This document shows, piece after piece, positions 1 to 5,294 of a stretch of 5,298 nucleotides of DNA. The first letter of the stretch is position 1. Every line of letters begins with the position of its first letter. The position numbers and the translations under genes are program-made. The notes beneath the pieces are model-generated. The model saw only the letters and a list, made by a program, of their open reading frames with translations. It did no database searches and had not been told where the DNA came from. The DNA lies in assembly GCA_001512985.1 (NCBI GenBank), contig LFRX01000039.1, forward strand, positions 371 through 5,668, in the 5' to 3' direction. Origin of the DNA: Acholeplasmatales bacterium DTU056. GTDB lineage: Bacteria > Bacillota_I > Bacilli_A > ML615J-28 > CAG-698.

Positions 1-25
1 CAATTAATCTTCTTCTAAAAGACAT
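1..25 (-). CDS. 5' end of a gene running off the left edge (partial, unknown product)
   Basis: An ATG on the minus strand at 25-23 lies one base after the TAA stop of the upstream membrane-protein gene. It is preceded, at 9 nt spacing, by a perfect AGGAGG ribosome binding site embedded in that gene's last codons. The frame stays open to the window edge, giving M-S-F-R-R-R-L-I. The spacing and ribosome site strongly suggest a real, translationally coupled next gene of the same operon. Eight residues are too few to name a product. It would be refuted if the frame closes shortly beyond the edge. Confidence 0.6.
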
Positions 26-26
26 T

Positions 27-902
27 TTATTTTTCCTCCTTAAATAATATTATTTGATTATTAATTTTATTAACTAAATGTTTAAAATCCTGCTTAATAT
101 GTTCTTTTTCCCATGGCCACGAAAGCAAAAAACATAGAGGGGGAATTAAAATATATGTCGGAACTACTAACCAAATAAGTGGCCAATATTTATCTCTCCC
201 TGCATACTCACCAAATGGGATTTTCAAAAACACTTTAGGCGTTAGTAACCGCAAAAACTCTTCCGTAAACCCCAACTCTGGAACCACACCGAAAATCATC
301 GAAAAATTCCGATATCCTTTAGGATCAAATAAATCACTTCCTCGTAATGGGACTAAACCAATTTCAGTTAAAATCACTTCATTTACCACAATAATTCCCA
401 ACACCGCAAAAAACACTAGCGGTACTTTATATATCCGGCGATAATTTAACTGGTGATGATTGGTGTAAACCATTAAATATGGTCCGATAATTAATACTAT
501 ATGAGCAAAATAAAACCGAATAGTCTCAAAACGAAAGAAGTCATTATTTAATTGTTCAAGTGGAAAAAGCAATGCTACAACTCCACTCATTACCCCAAAA
601 TAAAACATATAATCTTTTAACACTAGTGATTTGGCTAGTAAAAAGATAAACGGAAAGGTAAGTGTAGATAAAGCACAAATATTTTCAGCTGTAACTTTAC
701 GAAAAGCAAGTGGATCAGTATTATATGGCGGAAAGACTAATTTTAAAAAATGCATTATAAATGAAGAAAAAAATATAATACTTATCACAATTTTGGTAAA
801 TTTTTGGCTTTTATTTTTTAACCATATAGAAAAAAATACTAAAAGAATAATGGTCAAAAAGATCATTATAAAATATATCGGACTAAATAATTTAAGAATC
901 AT
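27..902 (-). CDS. multi-spanning membrane protein, probable TMEM164/YwaF (TIGR02206) family
   Basis: This 291-residue integral membrane protein has about seven hydrophobic segments, near residues 4-27, 36-53, 72-90, 97-115, 128-147, 158-178 and 240-262. The family call rests on three landmarks from memory of TIGR02206/TMEM164: ENICALS (Cys76) in the third helix, YFGVMSGVVALLFP (101-114) in the fourth, and RFYFAHIVL (His134) in the fifth. Human TMEM164 is reported to be a phospholipid acyltransferase using a conserved cysteine and histidine. Whether the bacterial members do this is unknown, so activity is inference. The protein is longer than typical bacterial members (around 220-250 residues). 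The extra length is mainly a hydrophilic stretch between the last two helices (about 180-238) and a charged tail. The ATG at 902 has an AGGGGGAG ribosome site (907-914). It begins 21 nt after the second CHR gene, so it is probably in the same operon. Family assignment is moderate; an unrelated seven-helix protein is the alternative. Confidence 0.62.
   Translation of the reverse strand: MILKLFSPIYFIMIFLTIILLVFFSIWLKNKSQKFTKIVISIIFFSSFIMHFLKLVFPPYNTDPLAFRKVTAENICALSTLTFPFIFLLAKSLVLKDYMFYFGVMSGVVALLFPLEQLNNDFFRFETIRFYFAHIVLIIGPYLMVYTNHHQLNYRRIYKVPLVFFAVLGIIVVNEVILTEIGLVPLRGSDLFDPKGYRNFSMIFGVVPELGFTEEFLRLLTPKVFLKIPFGEYAGRDKYWPLIWLVVPTYILIPPLCFLLSWPWEKEHIKQDFKHLVNKINNQIILFKEEK
35..40 (-). promoter_or_regulatory. 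Shine-Dalgarno site AGGAGG for the partial left-edge gene
   Basis: The minus strand reads AGGAGG followed by 9 nt and an ATG at 25. The site lies inside the final Lys-Glu-Glu-Lys codons of the preceding gene. This is the main evidence that another gene begins immediately downstream. Confidence 0.65.
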
Positions 903-923
903 GCTTCTCCCCCTAATACCATT

Positions 924-1523
924 TCACGATAAAACTAATGGAATACCATAGAATAACAACCCTAAAATTCCTGAAATTATAATCAAAAAAATTGGATGTA
1001 GTTTCTTAAAAATTCTTGATAAAGCAAATACTATCAAAATGATAATTAATGATATATACTCAAAATTATTAATCAAATTCACAAACGAAAAACTTTTTAA
1101 AGATACATTTGGAATAATTACATTTGCAAAAATATTAAAAAAAGCTACAATAACCAAACCAACTGCTGCAGGTCTAATACCTAAAAAAGCCGCTTGTACC
1201 ATTTTTTTATTTAAAAATTTTTTACCAATTGATGCAATAATTAAAATAATTATAAATGATGGTAAAACTACACCTAATGTAGCAAAAACAGCCCCCAATG
1301 GCCCGGCAACTTTTATCCCGATAAATGTTGCCATGTTCACCGCAAACGGCCCTGGCGATGACTCAGATATAGCAATCATATCAGTAAATAGTTCTAGATT
1401 AATAAATTGATATTTTTGAACAACCATTTCTTCTATTAACGGAATCATTGCATAGCCACCACCAAAAGTAAATAAACCGATTTGGAAAAATATCCAAAAT
1501 AGTTTCAAAACGTTAATTATCAT
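924..1523 (-). CDS. chrA: chromate transporter (CHR) family protein, second half of a short-chain pair
   Basis: This 199-residue membrane protein consists of a single CHR domain. Seen in sequence: the FTFGGGYAMIPL motif (18-29), the ESSPGP loop (54-59), a GxxxAGPLGAVFATLGVVLPSF stretch (about 69-90), and GIRPAAVGL (115-123), followed by further hydrophobic helices at about 119-137, 155-170 and 178-197. Short-chain CHR proteins are typically encoded as adjacent pairs and are thought to work together, with opposite membrane orientation, as one transporter in the cytoplasmic membrane. Characterised members export chromate, but many may carry another anion, so the substrate here is uncertain. The ATG at 1523 lies inside the end of the upstream CHR gene (11 nt overlap) and is served by a GGAGG ribosome site at 1530-1534. 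This arrangement favours translational coupling and balanced expression. The symbol follows the family name only. Confidence 0.88.
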   Translation of the reverse strand: MIINVLKLFWIFFQIGLFTFGGGYAMIPLIEEMVVQKYQFINLELFTDMIAISESSPGPFAVNMATFIGIKVAGPLGAVFATLGVVLPSFIIILIIASIGKKFLNKKMVQAAFLGIRPAAVGLVIVAFFNIFANVIIPNVSLKSFSFVNLINNFEYISLIIILIVFALSRIFKKLHPIFLIIISGILGLLFYGIPLVLS

Positions 1524-2100
1524 GGTTGTCCTCCAAATCTTGAACTTGTTTTTGAATCTTTCTTGTATTCGAAATTAATTGATATATAATTCCCATAATA
1601 GCACAAAACAATAAAATCAGAATAACACTCATATTGGTTAACAAACACATTAAGATAACAAAAACTATGATTATATATGTAAGAATATTTTTGACTAATT
1701 GTTTAGAAAGACGATATGCGGCATTGAAAATTAGGACAACAACTCCAGCACGAATACCTTTAAAGATTATTTCGATTAACTGGTTTTCTTTAAACTTAAG
1801 AATAAAGTAACTTAAAACACTAATTACTAAAAACGCTGGCAAAACAACTCCAAGAGTAGCTAAAATTGCCCCCCAAACTTTGCCAACTTTATATCCAATA
1901 TATGTTGCCCCATTAATAGCAATTGGTCCAGGAGTTGATTCAGAAATTCCAATCATATCAAGAATTTCTTCGCTTGAAATCCATCCTTTCCGTTCCACAA
2001 CCTCCCTTTCCATTAAGGCAATCATCGCATAGCCCCCACCAAATGTAAAAGCACCAATTTTAAAAAAAGTCCAAAATATATCCCAATAACGATTTTTCAT
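1513..2100 (-). CDS. chrA: chromate transporter (CHR) family protein, first half of a short-chain pair
   Basis: This 195-residue membrane protein is a single CHR domain and aligns without gaps with its downstream partner over the first ~120 residues. It has FTFGGGYAMIAL (18-29), ESTPGP (54-59), the AINGATYIGYKVG stretch (61-73), GAILATLGVVLPAF (77-90) and GIRAGVVVL (115-123). The partner has Pro-Ala where this one has Ala-Gly at 118-119. The C-terminus ends in a charged, probably cytoplasmic tail (about 178-195) after the last helix. It is first in the operon. The ATG at 2100 is preceded by an AAAGAGGT ribosome site (2107-2114) and, further up, by an extended -10 promoter. Likely role: one subunit of a two-protein anion exporter, with chromate the family's classic substrate. 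No regulator gene is visible in the window. Confidence 0.88.
   Translation of the reverse strand: MKNRYWDIFWTFFKIGAFTFGGGYAMIALMEREVVERKGWISSEEILDMIGISESTPGPIAINGATYIGYKVGKVWGAILATLGVVLPAFLVISVLSYFILKFKENQLIEIIFKGIRAGVVVLIFNAAYRLSKQLVKNILTYIIIVFVILMCLLTNMSVILILLFCAIMGIIYQLISNTRKIQKQVQDLEDNHDN
1530..1534 (-). promoter_or_regulatory. Shine-Dalgarno site GGAGG for the second CHR gene
   Basis: GGAGG on the minus strand lies 6 nt before the ATG at 1523 and inside the coding sequence of the first CHR gene. It fixes the start of the second gene and explains the 11-nt overlap. Confidence 0.8.
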
Positions 2101-2124
2101 CCTATTACCTCTTTCTACCTTTTT

Positions 2125-2153
2125 ATTATAACAAATATCTAGTTAAATACCAA
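2125..2153 (-). promoter_or_regulatory. promoter of the CHR-pair operon (extended -10)
   Basis: On the minus strand, TTGGTA (2153-2148, 4 of 6 matches to the -35 consensus) is followed by 17 nt and a perfect TATAAT (2130-2125). The -10 box is extended by TG at the right distance (TGTTATAAT). It lies 25 nt upstream of the first CHR start codon. No obvious long operator palindrome was seen around it. Confidence 0.65.
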
Positions 2154-2200
2154 AAGTAAATAAAGTAATATCATAGTGCTTTTAATAATATATTTAAAAA

Positions 2201-2210
2201 GGGAGGGTGA
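2201..2210 (+). promoter_or_regulatory. Shine-Dalgarno site GGGAGGGTGA that decides the DUF960 start
   Basis: A purine-rich GGGAGGGTGA ends 4 nt before the ATG at 2215, with the GGAGG core about 8 nt away. An in-frame upstream ATG at 2176 has no comparable site, and would place the ribosome site inside the coding sequence. The 2215 start is therefore preferred. Confidence 0.75.
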
Positions 2211-2214
2211 ATTA

Positions 2215-2529
2215 ATGTTTTCTGGTCAACGTTTTAAAACTAAAGGTATTAATCAAATAATCCCCGAAAATATTCAAACTATTTTATGGTATCTTCTTGA
2301 CGAACATATAAAAAATTTTAAAAAGGTTGATTACTTACAAATTTTTAGTTTTGATATCGATTATGATAACCAAATATTTCGCATTATCCACGAGCAAGAA
2401 CAACCTGAATACAAAATGATACATGAATTTAAACTACCACTTGATAATTTAAGTCATTTATTAAATCAAAAAGTTTATATTATTGACAATGGTAGTTATA
2501 ATACAATGTTGTTAACTGATGAATATTAA
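2215..2529 (+). CDS. DUF960 family small protein
   Basis: This soluble protein of 104 residues is the only convincing plus-strand gene in the window. It matches the DUF960 pattern known from staphylococci and other Firmicutes: RFKTKGI near the start (6-12), an LWYLLDE helix (24-30), DYLQIF (39-44), a HEQEQPEY motif (59-66), and a C-terminal block with VYIIDNGSYNTMLL followed by DEY at the end (87-104). It has no signal peptide, membrane segment or cysteine. The function of DUF960 is not known to me and none is assigned. It is transcribed divergently from the CHR operon and converges on the pyrophosphatase gene, with a shared terminator, so it is probably monocistronic. No strong promoter was found. 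TATATT at 2189-2194 or TAATAT at 2166-2171 are weak -10 candidates without good -35 partners. Confidence 0.88.
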   Translation: MFSGQRFKTKGINQIIPENIQTILWYLLDEHIKNFKKVDYLQIFSFDIDYDNQIFRIIHEQEQPEYKMIHEFKLPLDNLSHLLNQKVYIIDNGSYNTMLLTDEY

Positions 2530-2534
2530 AAAAA

Positions 2535-2560
2535 TGGCGCTTGCATTAAGGCAAACGCTA
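2535..2560. terminator. bidirectional hairpin terminator between convergent genes
   Basis: Two 10-nt arms (2535-2544 and 2551-2560) flank a 6-nt loop. They pair with one mismatch and one G-U wobble in either orientation. A run of A precedes (2528-2534) and a T-rich run follows (2561-2570), so transcripts from both strands end in a U-rich tail. It serves the DUF960 gene (+), whose stop ends at 2529, and the pyrophosphatase gene (-), whose stop is at 2569. Confidence 0.8.
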
Positions 2561-2568
2561 TTTTTATT

Positions 2569-3126
2569 TTATCCTTCTTCTCCTTCCCCAGAGTAATCTT
2601 TACAAAATACTTTTTTATACCGCTCAATTGCTTCACGAATAATTTCTCTAGCTGCATCTGCACCTAAAGTTTCACGAATGTAAGTGTCCTTTCCTTCTAG
2701 TTGCTTATACACAGTGAAGAAATGGGAAATTTCATGGAATAAGTGTGGCGGTAACTCATGTAATTCTTTATAAATGTTAAGAGATGGATCATTAGCTGTA
2801 ATAGCAATAATTTTTTCATCAATCTCATCAGAATCAATCATTTTGACAACTCCAATTGGATAACATTCAACTAACGACATTGGATCGATTTGTTCTTGAC
2901 ATAAAACTAAAACATCTAATGGGTCATTATCACCAGCATATGTTAATGGAATAAAGCCGTAATTTGCTGGGTAGTGGGTAGATGTATATAATACTCGGTC
3001 TAAAATTAAAAATCCGGTTTGTTTATCAAGTTCATATTTCATTTTGCTACCTTTAGATATTTCAATACATGCAATAAAACTTTCTGGTTTAATCCGATTT
3101 TCATCAATATCATGCCAAATATTCAT
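2569..3126 (-). CDS. ppa: inorganic pyrophosphatase, family I (soluble, Mg-dependent)
   Basis: This 185-residue cytoplasmic enzyme hydrolyses pyrophosphate to two phosphates, pulling nucleic acid, protein and lipid activation reactions forward. Family I residues can be read directly: Glu22, Lys30 and Glu32 in EISKGSKMKYE; Arg44 in LDRVLY; Tyr56 in HYPANYGFIP (51-60); the signature DNDPLD with Asp66, Asp68 and Asp71; Asp98, Asp103 and Lys105 (metal and phosphate ligands); and Tyr140-Lys141. Length is typical for the bacterial hexameric form. The C-terminus is a short acidic Gly/Glu tail. The ATG at 3126 follows a strong AGGAGG site (3136-3141) and a near-consensus promoter. Family I enzymes are usual in Mollicutes, whereas many Bacilli use the unrelated family II enzyme, which gives mild taxonomic information. 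Nothing suggests loss of activity. Confidence 0.97.
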   Translation of the reverse strand: MNIWHDIDENRIKPESFIACIEISKGSKMKYELDKQTGFLILDRVLYTSTHYPANYGFIPLTYAGDNDPLDVLVLCQEQIDPMSLVECYPIGVVKMIDSDEIDEKIIAITANDPSLNIYKELHELPPHLFHEISHFFTVYKQLEGKDTYIRETLGADAAREIIREAIERYKKVFCKDYSGEGEEG

Positions 3127-3157
3127 TTAAATAGACCTCCTCTTTTATGATAGAGTA

Positions 3158-3186
3158 ATTATATCTTAACTAAAAACCATATTCAA
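3158..3186 (-). promoter_or_regulatory. promoter of the pyrophosphatase gene
   Basis: The minus strand carries TTGAAT (3186-3181), exactly 17 nt, then a perfect TATAAT (3163-3158). It lies about 30 nt upstream of the ppa start codon, with an AGGAGG ribosome site between. This is the best sigma-A-type promoter in the window and fits a housekeeping gene. It means ppa does not depend on read-through from the MurI-like gene 98 nt upstream, although no convincing terminator separates them. Confidence 0.75.
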
Positions 3187-3224
3187 TTTATTTTTATTAA
3201 AATATTTGTAAAAAACAATTAATA

Positions 3225-3992
3225 TTAAGTCATTTTAGGAACGATAGTAATACTTTTAACTTTAAGTGAGACATTTTTTAATCTCATCTTAATTGTACGT
3301 TTATCATGTTCAGTTATAATATATATTTTTCCCCGCCCCTTTGGATTAAATAAACTAAGATTATTCATTATTTTTTTCATCTCTCGAACTAAAACATCTC
3401 GCAAAGATATAATTTCAATTTCCGGTAATACCTCTAATATCTCTGTGGTAAGCAAAGAAATATTTGTACATCCACTTACCAACACATCAACATGTTTTTT
3501 TTGATATTGCTGTAAAGTAGCGATTACTTCTTTAAAAGAACGGGAGGTTTTAATTTCATCTTCTTCAGGTAGAATTGATAAATTATCACTTGCTACAGTA
3601 AATAATTGGTCAGCTTTTAAATTTTTAGAATATATACTTGTTTCAATAACGCGTTCTTTAGCTAAAAAAAGCATTACTTTTTGTTCATAGTTTTGATTAG
3701 TATAATCGATTAAACTATTATTTGTTAAAATATAGGGAATATTAATTTTAAGGTTAGCTTCATTAATAATAGTTGATACTAAGTCACTTGATACGATTAG
3801 CATTTTTAAATCATGACTTAAGACAAAATTTAAAAAATTTTTTATTTCTTTCACAATATCTCGTTCTTCAATCTTGGTAAAATATTTAACATCAAAATAT
3901 AAAAAATCTTCATTTTTAAATTCATTTTGTAAGTGTTTAAGAAAATGTAGTCCCCCAATTTTAGAATCAATTATACCTATTTTTTGCTTCAT
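3225..3992 (-). CDS. glutamate racemase (MurI) family protein, probably catalytically inactive
   Basis: This 255-residue cytoplasmic protein has normal MurI length and overall layout. Active MurI interconverts L- and D-glutamate for peptidoglycan, using two cysteines in opposed half-sites. Seen here: the N-terminal KIGIIDSKIGGLHFLK (residues 4-19) corresponds to IGxxDSGxGGL, with Asp9 and Ser10 kept. The GDxxxxPYG region is replaced by FDVKYFTKIEE (33-43). The first catalytic motif (A)CNTA is IVSSDLV (66-72), with Ser69 in place of Cys and Asp70 in place of Asn. The second motif GCTH is GCTN (174-177), keeping Cys175 but losing His. The C-terminal block IYIITEHDKRTIKMRL still resembles the family end. 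The frame is intact with a GAGGTG ribosome site (3997-4002), so this looks like a maintained protein with altered function, not a decaying gene. Possible roles include a regulatory pseudoenzyme or a different racemase-fold activity; none is demonstrated. Confidence 0.8.
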   Translation of the reverse strand: MKQKIGIIDSKIGGLHFLKHLQNEFKNEDFLYFDVKYFTKIEERDIVKEIKNFLNFVLSHDLKMLIVSSDLVSTIINEANLKINIPYILTNNSLIDYTNQNYEQKVMLFLAKERVIETSIYSKNLKADQLFTVASDNLSILPEEDEIKTSRSFKEVIATLQQYQKKHVDVLVSGCTNISLLTTEILEVLPEIEIISLRDVLVREMKKIMNNLSLFNPKGRGKIYIITEHDKRTIKMRLKNVSLKVKSITIVPKMT

Positions 3993-4023
3993 AATTCACC
4001 TCAAAATTCCCTTTGATATCTTT

Positions 4024-4048
4024 ATTATACTATAATTTCTTTATTATA
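4024..4048 (-). promoter_or_regulatory. tandem -10-like boxes upstream of the MurI-like gene
   Basis: Two perfect TATAAT hexamers on the minus strand (4048-4043 and 4029-4024) sit in a 12-nt direct repeat (plus-strand TCTTTATTATAC at 4019-4030 and 4038-4049), 19 nt apart. The nearer box has only a weak -35 (TAGGTA, 4052-4047, 17-nt spacer), and the farther one has no good -35. One of them probably drives the MurI-like gene. Confidence 0.45.
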
Positions 4049-4067
4049 CCTAGCTTTTTTAATAAGA

Positions 4068-4090
4068 AATGGCCCCATGAAGAGGCCATT
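4068..4090 (-). terminator. hairpin terminator after the SipW-type exported protein gene
   Basis: On the minus strand a 9-bp stem (AATGGCCTC pairing with GGGGCCATT, one U-G wobble) encloses a 5-nt loop and starts 7 nt after the TAA stop at 4098. A moderately T-rich tail (TCTTATT) follows. The stem is strong but the U-tract is interrupted, so termination may be incomplete. Confidence 0.65.
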
Positions 4091-4097
4091 ATTTACT

Positions 4098-5255
4098 TTA
4101 AATAAATAAGTTTGGATCCCAATGACTACTACTGCTCATTACCACTCGATACTTAACAATAATTTCAGTCTCGTTTACCGGATCTCCATTTGCTCGTGAT
4201 AAGACAAAAGCTAATGGAATATTTACCGTTCTTACATCGGAACTTATATAGCGATGAGCAAATAAAATACGCATATCTGTATGCACTCCGTCCGGTCTAC
4301 CAACCAACATCAGTCCATCTTGTGTCCCGGTTTGTCGATGAATATATCCCCAAGGATTATATCTTTCCGCTGCAATCTCATATTGGAATGCTTGAGGAAG
4401 GCGCATCCAGCGGCCAGAAGTTTGTGGCGATGAGTAAGTATAATTATAAGTAATAAATGGACTAGAATAATTTAATTGGACTTTCACTGTCGAAGTAATT
4501 TGACTATTATTAATTGTATATTGTTCTAAATTTTCTAATTTAAATTGGGATTTGCTAATAAATGGGTAATTTAGGCTAGAATCAGTAAAAATTATATATC
4601 CAGTATCAAACTTAACCAAAAAGGTCGAATCAATGAATACTTCTAATAAATAATCCGAGATATCTTGATTCGGGTTTTTTGATTCCATTACTACTTGTAT
4701 TATCATTGGGTCGTAATGATTGTTAATGTTAGATAGGTTTGCGGAATTAATAACTTTTACAACTTGTTTGCTTTGACCAGGTTCTAAATAACTAAATTCA
4801 TTTATTATTTGGAAATTAACACTACCGTTATTTGTTGGATAATATGGAACGATTTTCGCAAGATTATCATTACTTGGAATAATTAAAAAGTTACTAGCCA
4901 TTTCATATGTTTCATCAACAATCTTCCAAAAATCCTTAATTGAATAATTATAGTATTTTTCACTCAAAATAAATGCATCATATAATTCATCTAAATCTTT
5001 TATACTATCGATATCTTTTGAATATTTACCTAACGAGTCTAAAATAAAACGGTGATATATATTAGGAATATTTTTAGATAAATAATCAATCACTTTCTCT
5101 TTAGTTAAAGTTTGCCAATCGCCAATTGCAACAACTTGATTATCATGCGTTTGGAGATGATCGAAATATGCAAACGACTGACGAACAAAATAAACTAATG
5201 CTAATAAAACAATCAAAAATATTGTTAAAACACGTATTCCTAATAGCCGTTTCAT
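4098..5255 (-). CDS. exported or membrane-anchored protein with SipW-type (TasA/camelysin-like) N-terminus
   Basis: This 385-residue protein is not recognised as a whole. It has a short basic N-terminus (MKRLLGIR), a hydrophobic segment (about 9-24), then AYFDHLQTHDNQVVAIGDW (29-47). This resembles the A-Y-F-(S/T)-D...N...G pattern of SipW-dependent substrates such as TasA and camelysin, which an ER-type signal peptidase cleaves before release to the surface or matrix. Residues 48-120 are charged and probably helical; 135-270 are rich in Asn, Ser, Tyr and Ile and look like beta-sandwich surface domains. From about residue 275 the sequence changes (SGRWMRLPQAF, then RYNPWGYIHRQTG), with Trp, Arg and Gly enriched. 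There is no cysteine, sortase motif or C-terminal helix. A TTG at 5258 is also in frame, but ATG at 5255 is better placed, 7 nt from GGAGG. Function unknown; a surface or matrix role is inferred from the N-terminus only. Confidence 0.8.
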   Translation of the reverse strand: MKRLLGIRVLTIFLIVLLALVYFVRQSFAYFDHLQTHDNQVVAIGDWQTLTKEKVIDYLSKNIPNIYHRFILDSLGKYSKDIDSIKDLDELYDAFILSEKYYNYSIKDFWKIVDETYEMASNFLIIPSNDNLAKIVPYYPTNNGSVNFQIINEFSYLEPGQSKQVVKVINSANLSNINNHYDPMIIQVVMESKNPNQDISDYLLEVFIDSTFLVKFDTGYIIFTDSSLNYPFISKSQFKLENLEQYTINNSQITSTVKVQLNYSSPFITYNYTYSSPQTSGRWMRLPQAFQYEIAAERYNPWGYIHRQTGTQDGLMLVGRPDGVHTDMRILFAHRYISSDVRTVNIPLAFVLSRANGDPVNETEIIVKYRVVMSSSSHWDPNLFI

Positions 5256-5260
5256 CAAAT

Positions 5261-5267
5261 CACCTCC
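5261..5267 (-). promoter_or_regulatory. Shine-Dalgarno site GGAGGTG that decides the start of the exported protein
   Basis: The GGAGG core (5267-5263) is 7 nt from the ATG at 5255 but only 4 nt from the alternative TTG at 5258. Spacing and codon type both favour the ATG. Confidence 0.75.
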
Positions 5268-5288
5268 AACATTTTCTTTGCTTTGATT

Positions 5289-5294
5289 ATTATA
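5289..5294 (-). promoter_or_regulatory. probable -10 box for the exported protein gene
   Basis: A perfect TATAAT on the minus strand lies 33 nt upstream of the ATG at 5255. Its -35 partner would fall beyond the right edge of the window, so the promoter cannot be confirmed here. Confidence 0.4.

Noticed and set aside
631..951. Plus-strand open frame of 106 codons
   Set aside because: It lies antisense to the TMEM164-like gene and into the end of the second CHR gene. It has no ribosome site of note and no recognisable protein pattern. It is a shadow of AT-rich minus-strand coding sequence.
1039..1410. Plus-strand open frame of 123 codons
   Set aside because: It is fully antisense to a clear CHR-family gene with all its motifs. 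The translated product is low-complexity Lys/Ile/Thr-rich sequence typical of a reverse-strand shadow.
2131..2200. Riboswitch or chromate-responsive operator in the divergent intergenic region
   Set aside because: The space between promoter and start codon of the CHR operon is about 25 nt, too short for a riboswitch. No clear inverted repeat overlaps the promoter.
2176..2214. N-terminal extension of the DUF960 protein from an upstream ATG
   Set aside because: The strong GGGAGGGTGA site would lie inside the coding sequence, and family members begin close to the RF-x-T-K-G motif, which fits the ATG at 2215.
3127..3224. Possible terminator after the MurI-like gene
   Set aside because: Only a weak AT-rich near-palindrome (about 3207-3221) was found, with a short mismatched stem and no GC core. 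It is not reported as a terminator.
4190..4453. Plus-strand open frame of 87 codons in the GC-richer segment
   Set aside because: I considered it because the GC break might mark an inserted gene on the other strand. The minus-strand frame is continuous through the region with sensible protein composition, and the plus-strand frame has no good ribosome site, so it is treated as a shadow.
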